Assembly: GCA_002412555.1 (NCBI GenBank)
Contig: DHVH01000342.1
Coordinates: 1 to 37,350 of the forward strand
Direction of reading: 5' to 3'
Length of the DNA: 37,350 nt
Source: Marinilabiliaceae bacterium UBA5213
GTDB lineage: Bacteria; Bacteroidota; Bacteroidia; Bacteroidales; Marinilabiliaceae
Shown: piece after piece, positions 8,393 to 16,549 of the stretch
Position numbering within the stretch: position 1 is the stretch's first letter
Layout of the letters: the number at the start of each line of letters is the position of its first letter
Notes under the pieces: model-generated
Databases searched by the model: none
Seen by the model: the letters and a program-made list of their open reading frames with translations, nothing else
What the model was told of the DNA's origin: nothing
Made by a program: the position numbers and the translations under genes

Positions 8393-8419
8393 AAAGACCG
8401 CCTAAAACAGGCGGTCTTT
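8393..8419 (-). terminator. Rho-independent terminator after fabI
   Basis: AAAGACCGCCT / AGGCGGTCTTT form a perfect 11-base stem with a 5-base loop. Reading the minus strand, the stem ends in TCTTT and runs into TACTTT. It lies 112 bases beyond the fabI stop and upstream of the cysD promoter, insulating the two units. Confidence 0.8.
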
Positions 8420-8530
8420 ACATCACTTATGTCTCTGTATCATTCATTAAATCAGCGTTGGTTTACCCATTATTAAAATAGGAATAAAACAGCCAACTAA
8501 TAGACAATTGCGTATTAATACGCATAGGCC

Positions 8531-9385
8531 TTAGACCAGATCCTCAAGATCCTGAACTTCGTCAGCATCAAAACTTTTATTGTACTGTTTCATTGCTCTC
8601 AAGCTCATTCCCATGCTGGAGAAACCACCATCGTGGAACAGGTTCTGCATGGTTACCTTTTTGGTCAGATCTGAGAACATAGCCACACAATAGTTGGCAC
8701 AATCTTCAGCATCTGCATTACCAAGAGGCGACATGCGGTCTGAGAAATCAATCAAACCATCAATGCCTTTAACACCACTACCTGCAGTGGTCATTGTGGG
8801 CGACTGGCTAATGGTATTCACGCGGACTTTTCTCTCACGGCCGTAAATGTATCCGAAACTACGGGCAATGGATTCCAGCAAGGCCTTCGCATCAGCCATG
8901 TCATTGTATCCGTAAAGGGTACGCTGAGCGGCCACATAGGATAAGGCCACAATTGATCCCCACTTATTCATCGCATCCATTTTAAAGGCTGTCTGAATGA
9001 GCTTATGGAACGATATGGCAGAGATATCCAGTGTTTTAGCCAAATAATTATAGTCCAGGTCGTTATAAACCCGCTTTTTTCTCACGTTGAGCGACATGCC
9101 AATAGAATGCAGAACGAAATCAATTTTTCCGCCCAACACTTCTTGTGAAGTCTTGATAACATTCTGCAAGTCCTCAATGTTGGTGGCATCCGCAGGTATG
9201 AGTTCTGCACCGGTCTTTTCAGCCAGTTCCATTACGCTACCCATTCTGCATGCAACGTGAGTGTTAGTAAGAGTAAATTTGGCACCTTCAGCATGTGCCA
9301 ACTCCGCCACTTTCCAGGCGATAGACATGTCGTTAAGTGCACCAAAAATAATTCCTCTTTTTCCTTTTAAAAGATTATATCCCAT
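8531..9385 (-). CDS. fabI: Enoyl-[acyl-carrier-protein] reductase (NADH)
   Basis: Last step of each fatty acid elongation cycle: NADH-dependent reduction of trans-2-enoyl-ACP. The 284-residue protein is a short-chain dehydrogenase of the FabI type. It has the cofactor-binding start GKRGIIFGALNDMSIAW (8-24), where the usual glycines are spaced as in FabI rather than classical SDRs. The catalytic Tyr-X6-Lys is seen in YNDMADAK (about 160-167). The stretch SQSPTMTTAGSGVKG corresponds to the flexible substrate loop. Single-gene unit with its own promoter and terminator. It would be a target of triclosan-type inhibitors, as in other FabI enzymes. Confidence 0.96.
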   Translation of the reverse strand: MGYNLLKGKRGIIFGALNDMSIAWKVAELAHAEGAKFTLTNTHVACRMGSVMELAEKTGAELIPADATNIEDLQNVIKTSQEVLGGKIDFVLHSIGMSLNVRKKRVYNDLDYNYLAKTLDISAISFHKLIQTAFKMDAMNKWGSIVALSYVAAQRTLYGYNDMADAKALLESIARSFGYIYGRERKVRVNTISQSPTMTTAGSGVKGIDGLIDFSDRMSPLGNADAEDCANYCVAMFSDLTKKVTMQNLFHDGGFSSMGMSLRAMKQYNKSFDADEVQDLEDLV

Positions 9386-9408
9386 TTTAGTTTTGATTTT
9401 TGAAGCTA

Positions 9409-9439
9409 CAAATATAAGGTATAATCGGGCAGAATTAAA
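9409..9439 (-). promoter_or_regulatory. Promoter of fabI
   Basis: The minus strand reads TTTA (9439-9436), 19 bases, then TATATTTG (9416-9409), close to the Bacteroidetes consensus. Start of transcription near 9402, 17 bases before the ATG. Confidence 0.65.
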
Positions 9440-9479
9440 GAGAATACAAAATTTTATCTTTATTAAATCTATTTAAGAA

Positions 9480-11132
9480 TTACCGCATCAGGTCTTTGGC
9501 ATTGCTCAAAGCAGCCTCTGAAAGCTCCGAACCACTCAGCATACCAGCGATTTCCAGCACTCTGCCCTCGGTATCCAAGAGCCGGATTTCGGAGATGGTT
9601 TGATGGTCGGTGTCCCTTTTAAAAACCTTAAAATGATGCTGACCTTTTCCGGCTATCTGAGGCAAATGAGTGATGCTAATGACCTGAATATTTTGGGCCA
9701 TCTCCTGCATAATGCGTCCCATCCGATCGGCAATTTCACCAGAAACTCCCGTATCGATTTCATCAAAGATGATGGTAGGCAAGCCCTTTGCCGAAGACAA
9801 AAGCGATTTGATGCAGAGCATCAAACGCGACATTTCACCTCCTGACACGACCTTGGGAATATCGCAAAGTTCCCCGTTTTTATTGGCGGAAAATAAAAAT
9901 TGGATAAGATCCACCCCATCTTCCGTAAACGCATCTGACAAGCGATGATCCACCTTAAAACGGGCATTGGGCATACCCAAACCGGCCAGTTGTTCCTCTA
10001 TGGTTTTTTGAATGGTAACAAAAACCTTTTTGCGACTGTCACTCAGCATTTCTGCCAACTTTTGAAGGATGAGTTCCTTTTCGGCAATGGACTTATTCAA
10101 GGCAGCCAGTTCGTCGTCAAAGGCATCCAGACCGGCTAATTGGCCTTCCAATTCGGCCAATAACTCAAGGAGAGCCTGATTGCTATCAACATGGTGCTTT
10201 TGCTGCAGGGAATAAATCAAATCCAGGCGATCCTGCACCATCCGAATGCGCTGGGGATCAAATTCCACGCCGACGGCGCGTTCACCAAGATCGCGGGCGA
10301 TGTCCTTCAACTCGATGTAAACAGATTGTAGCCGACCGGATAGCTCCTGTCCCCCATCCAAATAGTTGCTTATTTTATCCACCTCGTGGTGTATCTGATG
10401 CAAACCATCCAGGACAGGCATATCATTCTCCGTCAACAATAGATTGGCCAAGGCCAGGGCCGTTTTTATTTCTTCTACATGCGACAACTGCTCCAATTCC
10501 CTTTCCAGTTCAGACTGCTCCTCTTCCCGCAACTGGGCCTCCTGAAGCTGCTGGCACTGAAACTCCCAATAATCGCGGTCGGCCTGCTGCTTATTGTTGA
10601 GATCTACCAATCGACTACGCTCTTTTATCAGACCCCTGTACGCTTTATACTCGGTAATGTAATTCAACTTCTCCTGGGCATTATCAGCCACAGTATCCAC
10701 TACCGCCAATTGAAAATCATAATTACCAAGTAGCAGATTTTCATGCTGCGAATGGATATCAATTAATCTCTGCGAAAGTTCTTTGAGAAAGTTCAGGGTG
10801 ACTGGTGTATCATTGACAAAGGCACGTGATTTGCCCGAAGGCAAAATCTCACGCCGAACAAGGGTTTCGATGTCATAATCGACATCCTCCCGGATAAAAA
10901 GTGGTTCCAGCCCATAGCCATTCAAATTAAAGCCCGCCTCCACAACGCATTTCTGTTCTTTATCCCTGATAACAGAAGAATCACTGCGTTGACCCAATAG
11001 GAGCGAAAGTGCGCCCAGCATGATAGACTTTCCGGCACCGGTCTCCCCTGTAATGACAGTAAAACCCGAATTAAAATCTATTTGAGCAGCATCAATCAAT
11101 GCATAATTGGTGATGGAAAGATGATATAGCAT
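9480..11132 (-). CDS. recN: DNA repair protein RecN
   Basis: SMC-like ATPase that acts in recombinational repair of double-strand breaks. It has 550 residues, the standard length. The Walker A GETGAGKS (29-36) lies in the N-terminal head. The middle (about 155-375) is a Glu/Gln/Leu-rich coiled-coil arm, for example LEQLSHVEEIKTALALANLL. The C-terminal head has the signature VVSGGEMSRLMLCIKSL and the Walker B TIIFDEIDTGVSG. It is the last gene of the coaBC-porD-recN run. The gap to porD is 64 bases and contains its own -7 element, so it can also be expressed alone. Confidence 0.97.
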   Translation of the reverse strand: MLYHLSITNYALIDAAQIDFNSGFTVITGETGAGKSIMLGALSLLLGQRSDSSVIRDKEQKCVVEAGFNLNGYGLEPLFIREDVDYDIETLVRREILPSGKSRAFVNDTPVTLNFLKELSQRLIDIHSQHENLLLGNYDFQLAVVDTVADNAQEKLNYITEYKAYRGLIKERSRLVDLNNKQQADRDYWEFQCQQLQEAQLREEEQSELERELEQLSHVEEIKTALALANLLLTENDMPVLDGLHQIHHEVDKISNYLDGGQELSGRLQSVYIELKDIARDLGERAVGVEFDPQRIRMVQDRLDLIYSLQQKHHVDSNQALLELLAELEGQLAGLDAFDDELAALNKSIAEKELILQKLAEMLSDSRKKVFVTIQKTIEEQLAGLGMPNARFKVDHRLSDAFTEDGVDLIQFLFSANKNGELCDIPKVVSGGEMSRLMLCIKSLLSSAKGLPTIIFDEIDTGVSGEIADRMGRIMQEMAQNIQVISITHLPQIAGKGQHHFKVFKRDTDHQTISEIRLLDTEGRVLEIAGMLSGSELSEAALSNAKDLMR

Positions 11133-11151
11133 AGGCGCGTTTCTTTACCAG

Positions 11152-11159
11152 CAAATGTA
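11152..11159 (-). promoter_or_regulatory. -7 element of a recN promoter
   Basis: The minus strand reads TACATTTG, a TAnnTTTG match 20 bases before the recN ATG. No clear -33 TTTG accompanies it. Confidence 0.45.
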
Positions 11160-11196
11160 ATAAATTTTGAAAAAGAAAGTGACGCAGAAAGAAAGA

Positions 11197-12114
11197 CTAT
11201 AAGCGTCCGCTGTCCTTCAGCAGATTCTGATACTTGTCAGCATTGGCCGGATCAACCTCTGAAAGAACGTTAACCACGCGGCCTTTTTCCATCGACTGTG
11301 CATTTGAAAATACGTTGAGCAACTCCTCGGTTTTAGCATCGAAGAAAAACCCCAAAGCAAAGGAATTAGGGCGCTGACGGTAAACGCGTTGCAACATTTC
11401 CAGTGCAGATGCCAAATTCGAGCGTCCTTCCTCCGGTTTATCGGACATGCGATCCATTCCTCGTCGGTGATACTGGTAAAAACACGTCCGCAAGGGAGCG
11501 TGATGTTCGTTCAAAAGATTCTCGACCAACCAGTAGCGGTTACGCGTGCTTTCGAACGACTTCCAGCCACTCTCGCGGGCATTTTGCGACATATTAACTA
11601 TATTCTGAGCCTGCTGAAAATAAGGCGTTCCTCCATTGGCACTAAAGGAATCATAATCATACCCTAAAATGACATAAGCATAGTAAGCCAAAATGGCCAC
11701 CAGGTTTGATTCCATGTTATTGGGATTGTAAACCAAAGGTTCGAACTCAATGTACCTGAAATGCAGATTCTGATCCAGATAGTTCACCAAAGGCGAATTG
11801 TAGGATGAATTATATACCGGGCGGCGGGCTTGAATTTGAATGGTGCCTTTGAATTCATCACTCCCAATAACCTCGCGTATATTAATAAGTATGGAACAAT
11901 CAATACGCTCTTCAGATTTATAAACATGCTCGGTCCACCGTTGACCGTTCATGAATTCCATAATGGAAGTCTGCAAAGTCTCAAACGCACCCCGGTTGGT
12001 TCCCTGAACACCGGGTGCTACTACCTGAACCATGCAGCGCAGTTCCTGAGATTTCAGGTCTGTTGCGCCAATCCAGGTCAAAAACACCAATAATAAAACA
12101 ATCTTGTACCGCAT
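11197..12114 (-). CDS. porD: DUF4835 family protein, type IX secretion-associated PorD
   Basis: 305 residues with a signal peptide (MRYKIVLLLVFLTWIGATDLKSQ). The conserved opening ELRCMVQVVAPGVQGTNRGAF is followed by ETLQTSIMEFMNGQRWT, which marks the DUF4835 family. A Tyr/Asn-rich middle (about 95-165) and an alpha-helical C-terminal third follow. The family is restricted to Bacteroidetes, is regularly found between coaBC and recN, and is named PorD for an association with the type IX secretion system. Its molecular job is not established as far as I know. The protein is expected in the periplasm or at the outer membrane. It starts 29 bases after coaBC. Confidence 0.85.
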   Translation of the reverse strand: MRYKIVLLLVFLTWIGATDLKSQELRCMVQVVAPGVQGTNRGAFETLQTSIMEFMNGQRWTEHVYKSEERIDCSILINIREVIGSDEFKGTIQIQARRPVYNSSYNSPLVNYLDQNLHFRYIEFEPLVYNPNNMESNLVAILAYYAYVILGYDYDSFSANGGTPYFQQAQNIVNMSQNARESGWKSFESTRNRYWLVENLLNEHHAPLRTCFYQYHRRGMDRMSDKPEEGRSNLASALEMLQRVYRQRPNSFALGFFFDAKTEELLNVFSNAQSMEKGRVVNVLSEVDPANADKYQNLLKDSGRL

Positions 12115-12143
12115 CCTTATTTTCTATTCATGAGTGAGCCTGA

Positions 12144-13373
12144 CTAAACGGTGACCGTCTCCCCTTTCTTCAATAAAGCCTCCAGATAATCAACAATATC
12201 TTCCGCCACTTCCGCTTTACTCTTTAACGGATAATGTTCAATTTTATTTTCACGGTTGATGATGGATATCTGATTGGTATCAGCCATAAAGCCGGCACCC
12301 TGCACGGCCAATGAGTTGAGTACAATAAAATCCAGATTTTTTGATTTTAACTTTTTATAGGCATTGGCCTCTTCATTGTTGGTCTCCAAAGCAAAACCCG
12401 CCAAAACTTGACCAGGCTGCTTCATTAGTCCTATTTCCCGTGCAATATCAGGATTAGGTACCAAGTTCAAAGCCAATGGCTCACCTGAGCGCTTAATTTT
12501 CAGTTCGTGGGCATGCTCCGGTTTATAATCACTCACAGCAGCCGACATAATAGCTGCATGGGACAAGGGGAAATACTTTATACAGGCCTCCAACATTTCG
12601 CAGGCACTGGTCACATCCACTCTGTTAATGAGCGGATGAGTGGTAGTTATATGAACAGGACCGGCCATCAAATCCACCTGGGCTCCCCTTTCGGCCAGGG
12701 CTTCAGCTATGGCAAAGCCCATTTTTCCGGAGGAATAATTACCGATAAACCGGACCGGATCGATGGCTTCAAAGGTGGGTCCGGCAGTTAGCATGACTCT
12801 TTTACCCTTCAGCGGCTTTTTTTTTTCAGCATCGCTGAAAAAAGCTTCCAGTCGGGCCACAATCGCCTCAGGCTCTTCCATCCGTCCCTTACCCAGCAGA
12901 CCACTGGCCAATTCACCGGTGGTCGGCTCTATGATCTCACATCCCCAACTTTTAAGGGTTTCCATATTTCGCAGGGTAGATGGATGCTGAAACATATCCA
13001 GATCCATGGCCGGTGCAATAAAAACGGGACAGCGAGCCGAGAGGTAGGTGGTCACCAATAGGTTGTCACAAATACCCATCACCATCTTCCCCATTGTGTT
13101 GGCGGTAGCGGGGGCAATGAGCATTACATCGGCCCATAGGCCAAGGTCCACATGACTGTTCCAGGTACCATCCCGGTTCTCAAAGAAATCACCTAATACG
13201 GGCTTGCCCGACAAGGCCGACAGGGTTACCGGGGTGATAAACTCCTTGCCTGCCGAAGTAATTAAAACCTGTACCTCAGCACCCTGTTTTACCAACAATC
13301 GCAGCAGAACAGCAGCTTTATAGGCAGCTATGCTTCCGGTAACGCCCAATACAATTTTCTTTCCCTTTAACAT
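12144..13373 (-). CDS. coaBC: Bifunctional phosphopantothenoylcysteine decarboxylase / phosphopantothenate-cysteine ligase
   Basis: Two steps of coenzyme A synthesis: ligation of cysteine to phosphopantothenate (CoaB) and FMN-dependent decarboxylation (CoaC). The protein has 409 residues. The CoaC half has GVTGSIAAYKAAVLLR (10-25), the catalytic histidine in NSHVDLG and the FMN contact LIAPATANTMGK. The substrate motif reads PAMDLDM where the E. coli-type motif is PAMNxxM. The flap reads ELASGLLGKGRM where a cysteine is expected. The CoaB half has TAGPTFEAIDPVRFIGNYSSGKMG (about 194-217), with the ligase asparagine, and the dimer segment AAVSDYKP. It lies downstream of rpoZ but behind the hairpin at 13421-13461. 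Confidence 0.96.
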   Translation of the reverse strand: MLKGKKIVLGVTGSIAAYKAAVLLRLLVKQGAEVQVLITSAGKEFITPVTLSALSGKPVLGDFFENRDGTWNSHVDLGLWADVMLIAPATANTMGKMVMGICDNLLVTTYLSARCPVFIAPAMDLDMFQHPSTLRNMETLKSWGCEIIEPTTGELASGLLGKGRMEEPEAIVARLEAFFSDAEKKKPLKGKRVMLTAGPTFEAIDPVRFIGNYSSGKMGFAIAEALAERGAQVDLMAGPVHITTTHPLINRVDVTSACEMLEACIKYFPLSHAAIMSAAVSDYKPEHAHELKIKRSGEPLALNLVPNPDIAREIGLMKQPGQVLAGFALETNNEEANAYKKLKSKNLDFIVLNSLAVQGAGFMADTNQISIINRENKIEHYPLKSKAEVAEDIVDYLEALLKKGETVTV

Positions 13374-13420
13374 GTCCTTTAAGTTAGGTCACAAGATATA
13401 AAACCCTTCAGGTATCAACA

Positions 13421-13461
13421 AAAAAAGATAAAAGAAACTGATATTTTCTTTTATCTTTTTT
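13421..13461. terminator. Bidirectional-looking terminator between rpoZ and coaBC
   Basis: Perfect 17-base arms (13421-13437 and 13445-13461) around a 7-base loop; the stem begins with six A and ends with six T on either strand. It lies 75 bases after the rpoZ stop. It should end or attenuate bamD-rpoZ transcription before coaBC. The stem is A/T-rich apart from G/C at three positions. Confidence 0.75.
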
Positions 13462-13535
13462 ATTGCTCTTTAGTAATAATGGCCATCGTGAAAGAACATA
13501 CACCCGAGCCATCGCTTAAACCCAATAAAACAGGT

Positions 13536-13874
13536 TTATAAAATATCGGTATTTTCTTCTTTATTCGGATTACGGAAATACACATTGCCATCCATGAACT
13601 CTGTTACAGCCAAAGCAGCAGCTTTAGGTAAACGTTCGTAAAAGCGTGAAATTTCAATCTGCTCACGGTTCTCAAAAACTTCTTCCAGGTTATCCGTGTA
13701 AGAGGCAAACTCTTGAAGTTTCCGGTTAAGCTCCTCTTTCATCTCCACACTTATCTGATTGGCACGCTTACCAACGATCATCACTGATTCATATACATTA
13801 CCGGTAGACTCGCCAAGTTTCTCGGTATCCCAGGTAATTGTGTTGTTCGGTGCTTTTGATTTTTTGTAGTCCAT
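13536..13874 (-). CDS. rpoZ: DNA-directed RNA polymerase omega subunit (Bacteroidetes type, Rpb6-like)
   Basis: Small subunit that helps assemble and stabilise RNA polymerase. The protein is 112 residues. The core NVYESVMIVGKRANQISVEMKEEL (about 26-49) matches the omega/Rpb6 helix with its conserved GKRANQI. The C-terminal part, FYERLPKAAALAVTEFMDGNVYFRNP, is an extension typical of the Bacteroidetes form and absent from proteobacterial omega. It sits 29 bases after bamD, a linkage common in this phylum. The start (MDYKKSKAPNNTI) is the only plausible one. Confidence 0.92.
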   Translation of the reverse strand: MDYKKSKAPNNTITWDTEKLGESTGNVYESVMIVGKRANQISVEMKEELNRKLQEFASYTDNLEEVFENREQIEISRFYERLPKAAALAVTEFMDGNVYFRNPNKEENTDIL

Positions 13875-13903
13875 AATTATCTCTTAATAAGAACCTGTTA
13901 ATA

Positions 13904-14716
13904 TTAATTCAACATTGCCGTTGTTACTTCAAATATTTTGTTGGCATCACTTAAATACCGACTTTGAGGATATTCATTAATAAATGAGTAATACTCATCC
14001 AGTGTATCACGTAAACGCTCCTCCTGTCTCTCTTGAACACTGTTAATGGCCTCCAGATATTTAGCATCCAAAATCAAAAAAGATAACTCTTCGCGGTATT
14101 GGGTATCCGGATAATCATCCAGTGTATTGCGGGCTGCGATAACGGCCGACTGGTAATTGTTGCCCATGTAATTGCCCATATTGTAATACAACTTGGCATT
14201 CAAATAGGCCTTGAACACGAGTTTGTCACGCAACTCATCCATTAAAACAGTGGCCTCTTTTGCCCTTTCACTATTGGGATAAAGGTTGATGAACAACTGA
14301 AAGCCATCCATCGCCTTATAAGTAGCCGATTGATCCAGGCGCGGATTAGGCGATAGCTGATAGCTGCAAAAAGCAGCCATAAACTGGGCATCCTCTGCCC
14401 GGTCACTGGTAGGGTAATTTTGGACAAACGAGCTAAAATAATGCTCGGCCATTAAATAGTCCTTCATATTATATAAGCAATCAGCATATATATAATGTGA
14501 AGTTTCAGATTTTTCAGTGCCCCGGTAAATTCTTATCAAATCGCTAAAGAGCGTTGATGCGCGCATATAATCACCCTTCTCATAATAAGCCATGGCCTTT
14601 TCGTACTTCAGGTCATGGTCATTACTCTTCAAAAGTTTTTGATATTCGCTACAAGAGGCGGTGACAACCAGCAGTGCCACAAATACTAAACTCCTAACTA
14701 TCCAGTTTTTTCTCAT
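13904..14716 (-). CDS. bamD: Outer membrane protein assembly factor BamD
   Basis: Lipoprotein of the BAM complex that folds beta-barrel proteins into the outer membrane. It has 270 residues. The signal peptide ends in the lipobox TASC, cysteine 22 being the lipidation site. The rest is made of tetratricopeptide-type helices, for example YEKAMAYYEKGDYMRASTLFSDLIR (38-62) and YADCLYNMKDYLMAEHYFSSFVQNYP (76-101), five or so repeats in all, as in BamD. It is the first gene of the cluster bamD-rpoZ-coaBC-porD-recN, with a -7 element 49 bases upstream. Confidence 0.94.
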   Translation of the reverse strand: MRKNWIVRSLVFVALLVVTASCSEYQKLLKSNDHDLKYEKAMAYYEKGDYMRASTLFSDLIRIYRGTEKSETSHYIYADCLYNMKDYLMAEHYFSSFVQNYPTSDRAEDAQFMAAFCSYQLSPNPRLDQSATYKAMDGFQLFINLYPNSERAKEATVLMDELRDKLVFKAYLNAKLYYNMGNYMGNNYQSAVIAARNTLDDYPDTQYREELSFLILDAKYLEAINSVQERQEERLRDTLDEYYSFINEYPQSRYLSDANKIFEVTTAMLN

Positions 14717-14764
14717 AATTCAATCACATTGTTTCTATCACAGAACTCGTCCGGAAACATCCTG

Positions 14765-14772
14765 CAAAGATA
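14765..14772 (-). promoter_or_regulatory. -7 element of the bamD promoter
   Basis: The minus strand reads TATCTTTG, an exact TAnnTTTG match. The leader would be about 42 bases. The -33 region has no clear TTTG. Confidence 0.55.
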
Positions 14773-14915
14773 GATATTTCCATACAATTCCCTAATTATT
14801 AAACCCAAATTTTCATCCTTGGCATTACTCTGTCCTACCATTTTAACTAACCTGAGGGCAACAAGCAAATATCAGACCAAACAAATTGAATTTGGTAAGC
14901 GATTTGAAGCTAATA

Positions 14916-14935
14916 TTGGTGGTTTTCACCACCAA
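14916..14935. other. Hairpin in the bamD / oxoamine synthase divergent region
   Basis: TTGGTGGT and ACCACCAA pair over 8 bases around TTTC, followed on the plus strand by an A tract. It cannot act as a terminator for either gene because both are transcribed away from it. The rest of 14717-15019 holds the two divergent promoters and nothing coding that I can support. It may be a regulator-binding site. Confidence 0.4.
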
Positions 14936-14983
14936 AAAAAAATAATTTCCTTACTGACAATGGGGGGAATATTCAAAAAAGAT

Positions 14984-14991
14984 TACCTTTG
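14984..14991 (+). promoter_or_regulatory. -7 element of the oxoamine synthase promoter
   Basis: TACCTTTG matches TAnnTTTG; transcription would start near 14998, about 22 bases before the GTG start at 15020. The -33 TTTG is not clear. Confidence 0.6.
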
Positions 14992-15019
14992 CCCGGGAAA
15001 TAATTAAAACCATATAAAC

Positions 15020-16261
15020 GTGGATTTATTTAATAAGATAAACACAAGCATGGGGCCTTTGGGCCAATACGGTAAAGAAGCCCATGGTTATTTCATGTTC
15101 CCCAAATTAGAAGGGGAAATCAGTGCGAAGATGAAATTTCGCGGTAAAGAAGTGCTTACCTGGAGTTTAAACAACTATCTGGGCCTGGCCAACCATCCTG
15201 AAGTGCGCAAGGCAGATGCCGAAGGTGCCAAGGATTATGGTTTAGGTTATCCAATGGGTGCCCGCATGATGTCGGGACACACCAGCAAGCACGAAGAATT
15301 GGAAGCACAATTGGCAGAATTTGTTAAGAAAGACGATGCCTATTTGCTCAATTTTGGCTACCAGGGAATGGTCTCCATCATTGATACACTGGTGAACCGG
15401 AATGACGTCATTGTTTACGACTCTGAATCGCACGCCTGCATTCTTGATGGATTGCGCCTGCACATGGGCAAACGCTATGTTTTCCCGCACAACAACATTG
15501 AGAATCTGAGAAAGCAGCTCGAAAGAGCTACCGCTTTAGCCACCAAGCAAGGCGGAGGTGTGCTTGTTATTACTGAAGGTGTATTCGGCATGGCCGGAGA
15601 CCTGGGTAAGCTGGACGAAATTGTAGCTTTGAAAAAAGAATTCGACTTCCGTATTTTGGTGGACGACGCCCACGGTTTTGGAACCATGGGTAAAACCGGA
15701 GCTGGTGTGGCTGAGCATTTTGGTGTAGAAGATCAAATTGACTTGATTTTTGGAACTTTTGCCAAATCAATGGCCGGAATAGGTGCCTTTATTGCAGGAC
15801 GAGAAGATGTGGTTAACTATTTGCGCTACAACATGCGTTCGCAAATTTTTGCCAAGTCGCTGCCCATGCCTATGGTAATAGGTGCTTTAAAACGACTGGA
15901 ACTGTTAAGGTCTCAGCCCGAGTTAAAAGAAAAACTATGGAAGGTGGTCCACGCTCTTCAAAAAGGCCTGCGCGAAAAAGGATTCAATCTGGGTCATACC
16001 GAAAGTCCGGTAACCCCCATATACCTCGATGGCTCAGTACCTGAAGCCACAGAGCTAACCATGGATCTGAGAGAAAACTACAGTATTTTCTGTTCAATCG
16101 TGGCTTATCCGGTAATACCTAAGGGACAAATCATGCTACGTATTATTCCTACAGCTGTTCACTCACTGGAAGATGTAGAATATACCATTAAAGCATTTGC
16201 CGAGATTAAAGAAAAGCTGGAAGCAGGCAAATACAAAAGCGATAAAATTGCGAGTTTATAA
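15020..16261 (+). CDS. Alpha-oxoamine synthase (serine palmitoyltransferase / cysteate acyltransferase type)
   Basis: PLP-dependent decarboxylating condensation of an amino acid with an acyl thioester. The protein is 413 residues from a GTG start; the N-terminus MDLFNKINTSMGPLGQYG fits homologs, and no ATG is better placed. Visible motifs are LTWSLNNYLGLANHPEVRKA (45-64), GARMMSGHTSKHEELE (80-95), the PLP-stacking SHACILDGL segment, VDDAHGFGTMGKTG and the Schiff-base lysine in GTFAKSMAGIGAF. From memory this subgroup resembles flavobacterial proteins linked to sulfonolipid (capnine) synthesis more than Kbl or BioF. In those, cysteate replaces serine. Serine palmitoyltransferase for sphingolipids is the main alternative. 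No biotin or threonine genes are nearby. Single gene, ended by the terminator at 16450 after the repeat copy B. Confidence 0.82.
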   Translation: MDLFNKINTSMGPLGQYGKEAHGYFMFPKLEGEISAKMKFRGKEVLTWSLNNYLGLANHPEVRKADAEGAKDYGLGYPMGARMMSGHTSKHEELEAQLAEFVKKDDAYLLNFGYQGMVSIIDTLVNRNDVIVYDSESHACILDGLRLHMGKRYVFPHNNIENLRKQLERATALATKQGGGVLVITEGVFGMAGDLGKLDEIVALKKEFDFRILVDDAHGFGTMGKTGAGVAEHFGVEDQIDLIFGTFAKSMAGIGAFIAGREDVVNYLRYNMRSQIFAKSLPMPMVIGALKRLELLRSQPELKEKLWKVVHALQKGLREKGFNLGHTESPVTPIYLDGSVPEATELTMDLRENYSIFCSIVAYPVIPKGQIMLRIIPTAVHSLEDVEYTIKAFAEIKEKLEAGKYKSDKIASL

Positions 16262-16265
16262 TTAC

Positions 16266-16303
16266 AATAGGTCGTTAGGTTGATAGATCATTAGGTTAAT
16301 AGG
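16266..16303 (-). repeat. Octamer array directly after the oxoamine synthase stop (copy B)
   Basis: Read on the minus strand this is CCTATTAA, CCTAATGA, TCTATCAA, CCTAACGA and a partial CCTATT: the same 8-base period and the same alternation as the array at 2502-2589, but shorter and more diverged. It starts five bases after the TAA stop. Confidence 0.85.
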
Positions 16304-16392
16304 CAAAATAAATCCATGATATTCGGCAAGTTGCGCCCCTGTGATCAGCAAGTGCAAGTAATTCAAAATCAGCGACATACAAAAACAATGAC
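16304..16392 (-). repeat. Core of the dispersed 3'-end repeat, copy B
   Basis: The minus strand aligns with copy A (2413-2501) at about three quarters of positions over the same 89 bases, including the exact blocks GCTGATTTT and AATATCATGGATTTA. In both copies the order after the gene is stop codon, octamer array, then core. There is no frame of note. Confidence 0.8.
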
Positions 16393-16449
16393 AAACTATT
16401 ATAATAAATTCGCTGAATTTGGCGCATAATTATCAAAGTCTAAATAATT

Positions 16450-16490
16450 AAAACCCGCTCTCTGTTCAATCAGAGGGCGGGTTTTTTCTT
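16450..16490 (+). terminator. Rho-independent terminator after the oxoamine synthase
   Basis: AAAACCCGC-TCTCTG (16450-16464) pairs with 16471-16485 over 15 bases with one G-T wobble and a 6-base loop. A run of T with one C follows. It closes the transcript beyond the repeat copy B, so the repeat is part of the mRNA 3' untranslated region. Confidence 0.88.
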
Positions 16491-16517
16491 TGGCGATTGT
16501 TTCATTAATAATTTTTA

Positions 16518-16531
16518 ACTAAACTCTTAGT
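16518..16531. promoter_or_regulatory. Upstream BlaI-type operator
   Basis: ACTAA-ACTC-TTAGT, a 5-base inverted repeat with a 4-base spacer. Its centre is exactly 40 bases upstream of the centre of the second palindrome, about four helical turns, so two repressor dimers could bind the same DNA face. Confidence 0.65.
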
Positions 16532-16549
16532 CATTTTATTATTGTTTTG

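Noticed and set aside
15020..16261. Glycine C-acetyltransferase (Kbl) or BioF
   Set aside because: The N-terminus and the TFAKSMAGIGAF lysine motif differ from those enzymes as I recall them, and no tdh or bio genes are adjacent; not strictly excluded.
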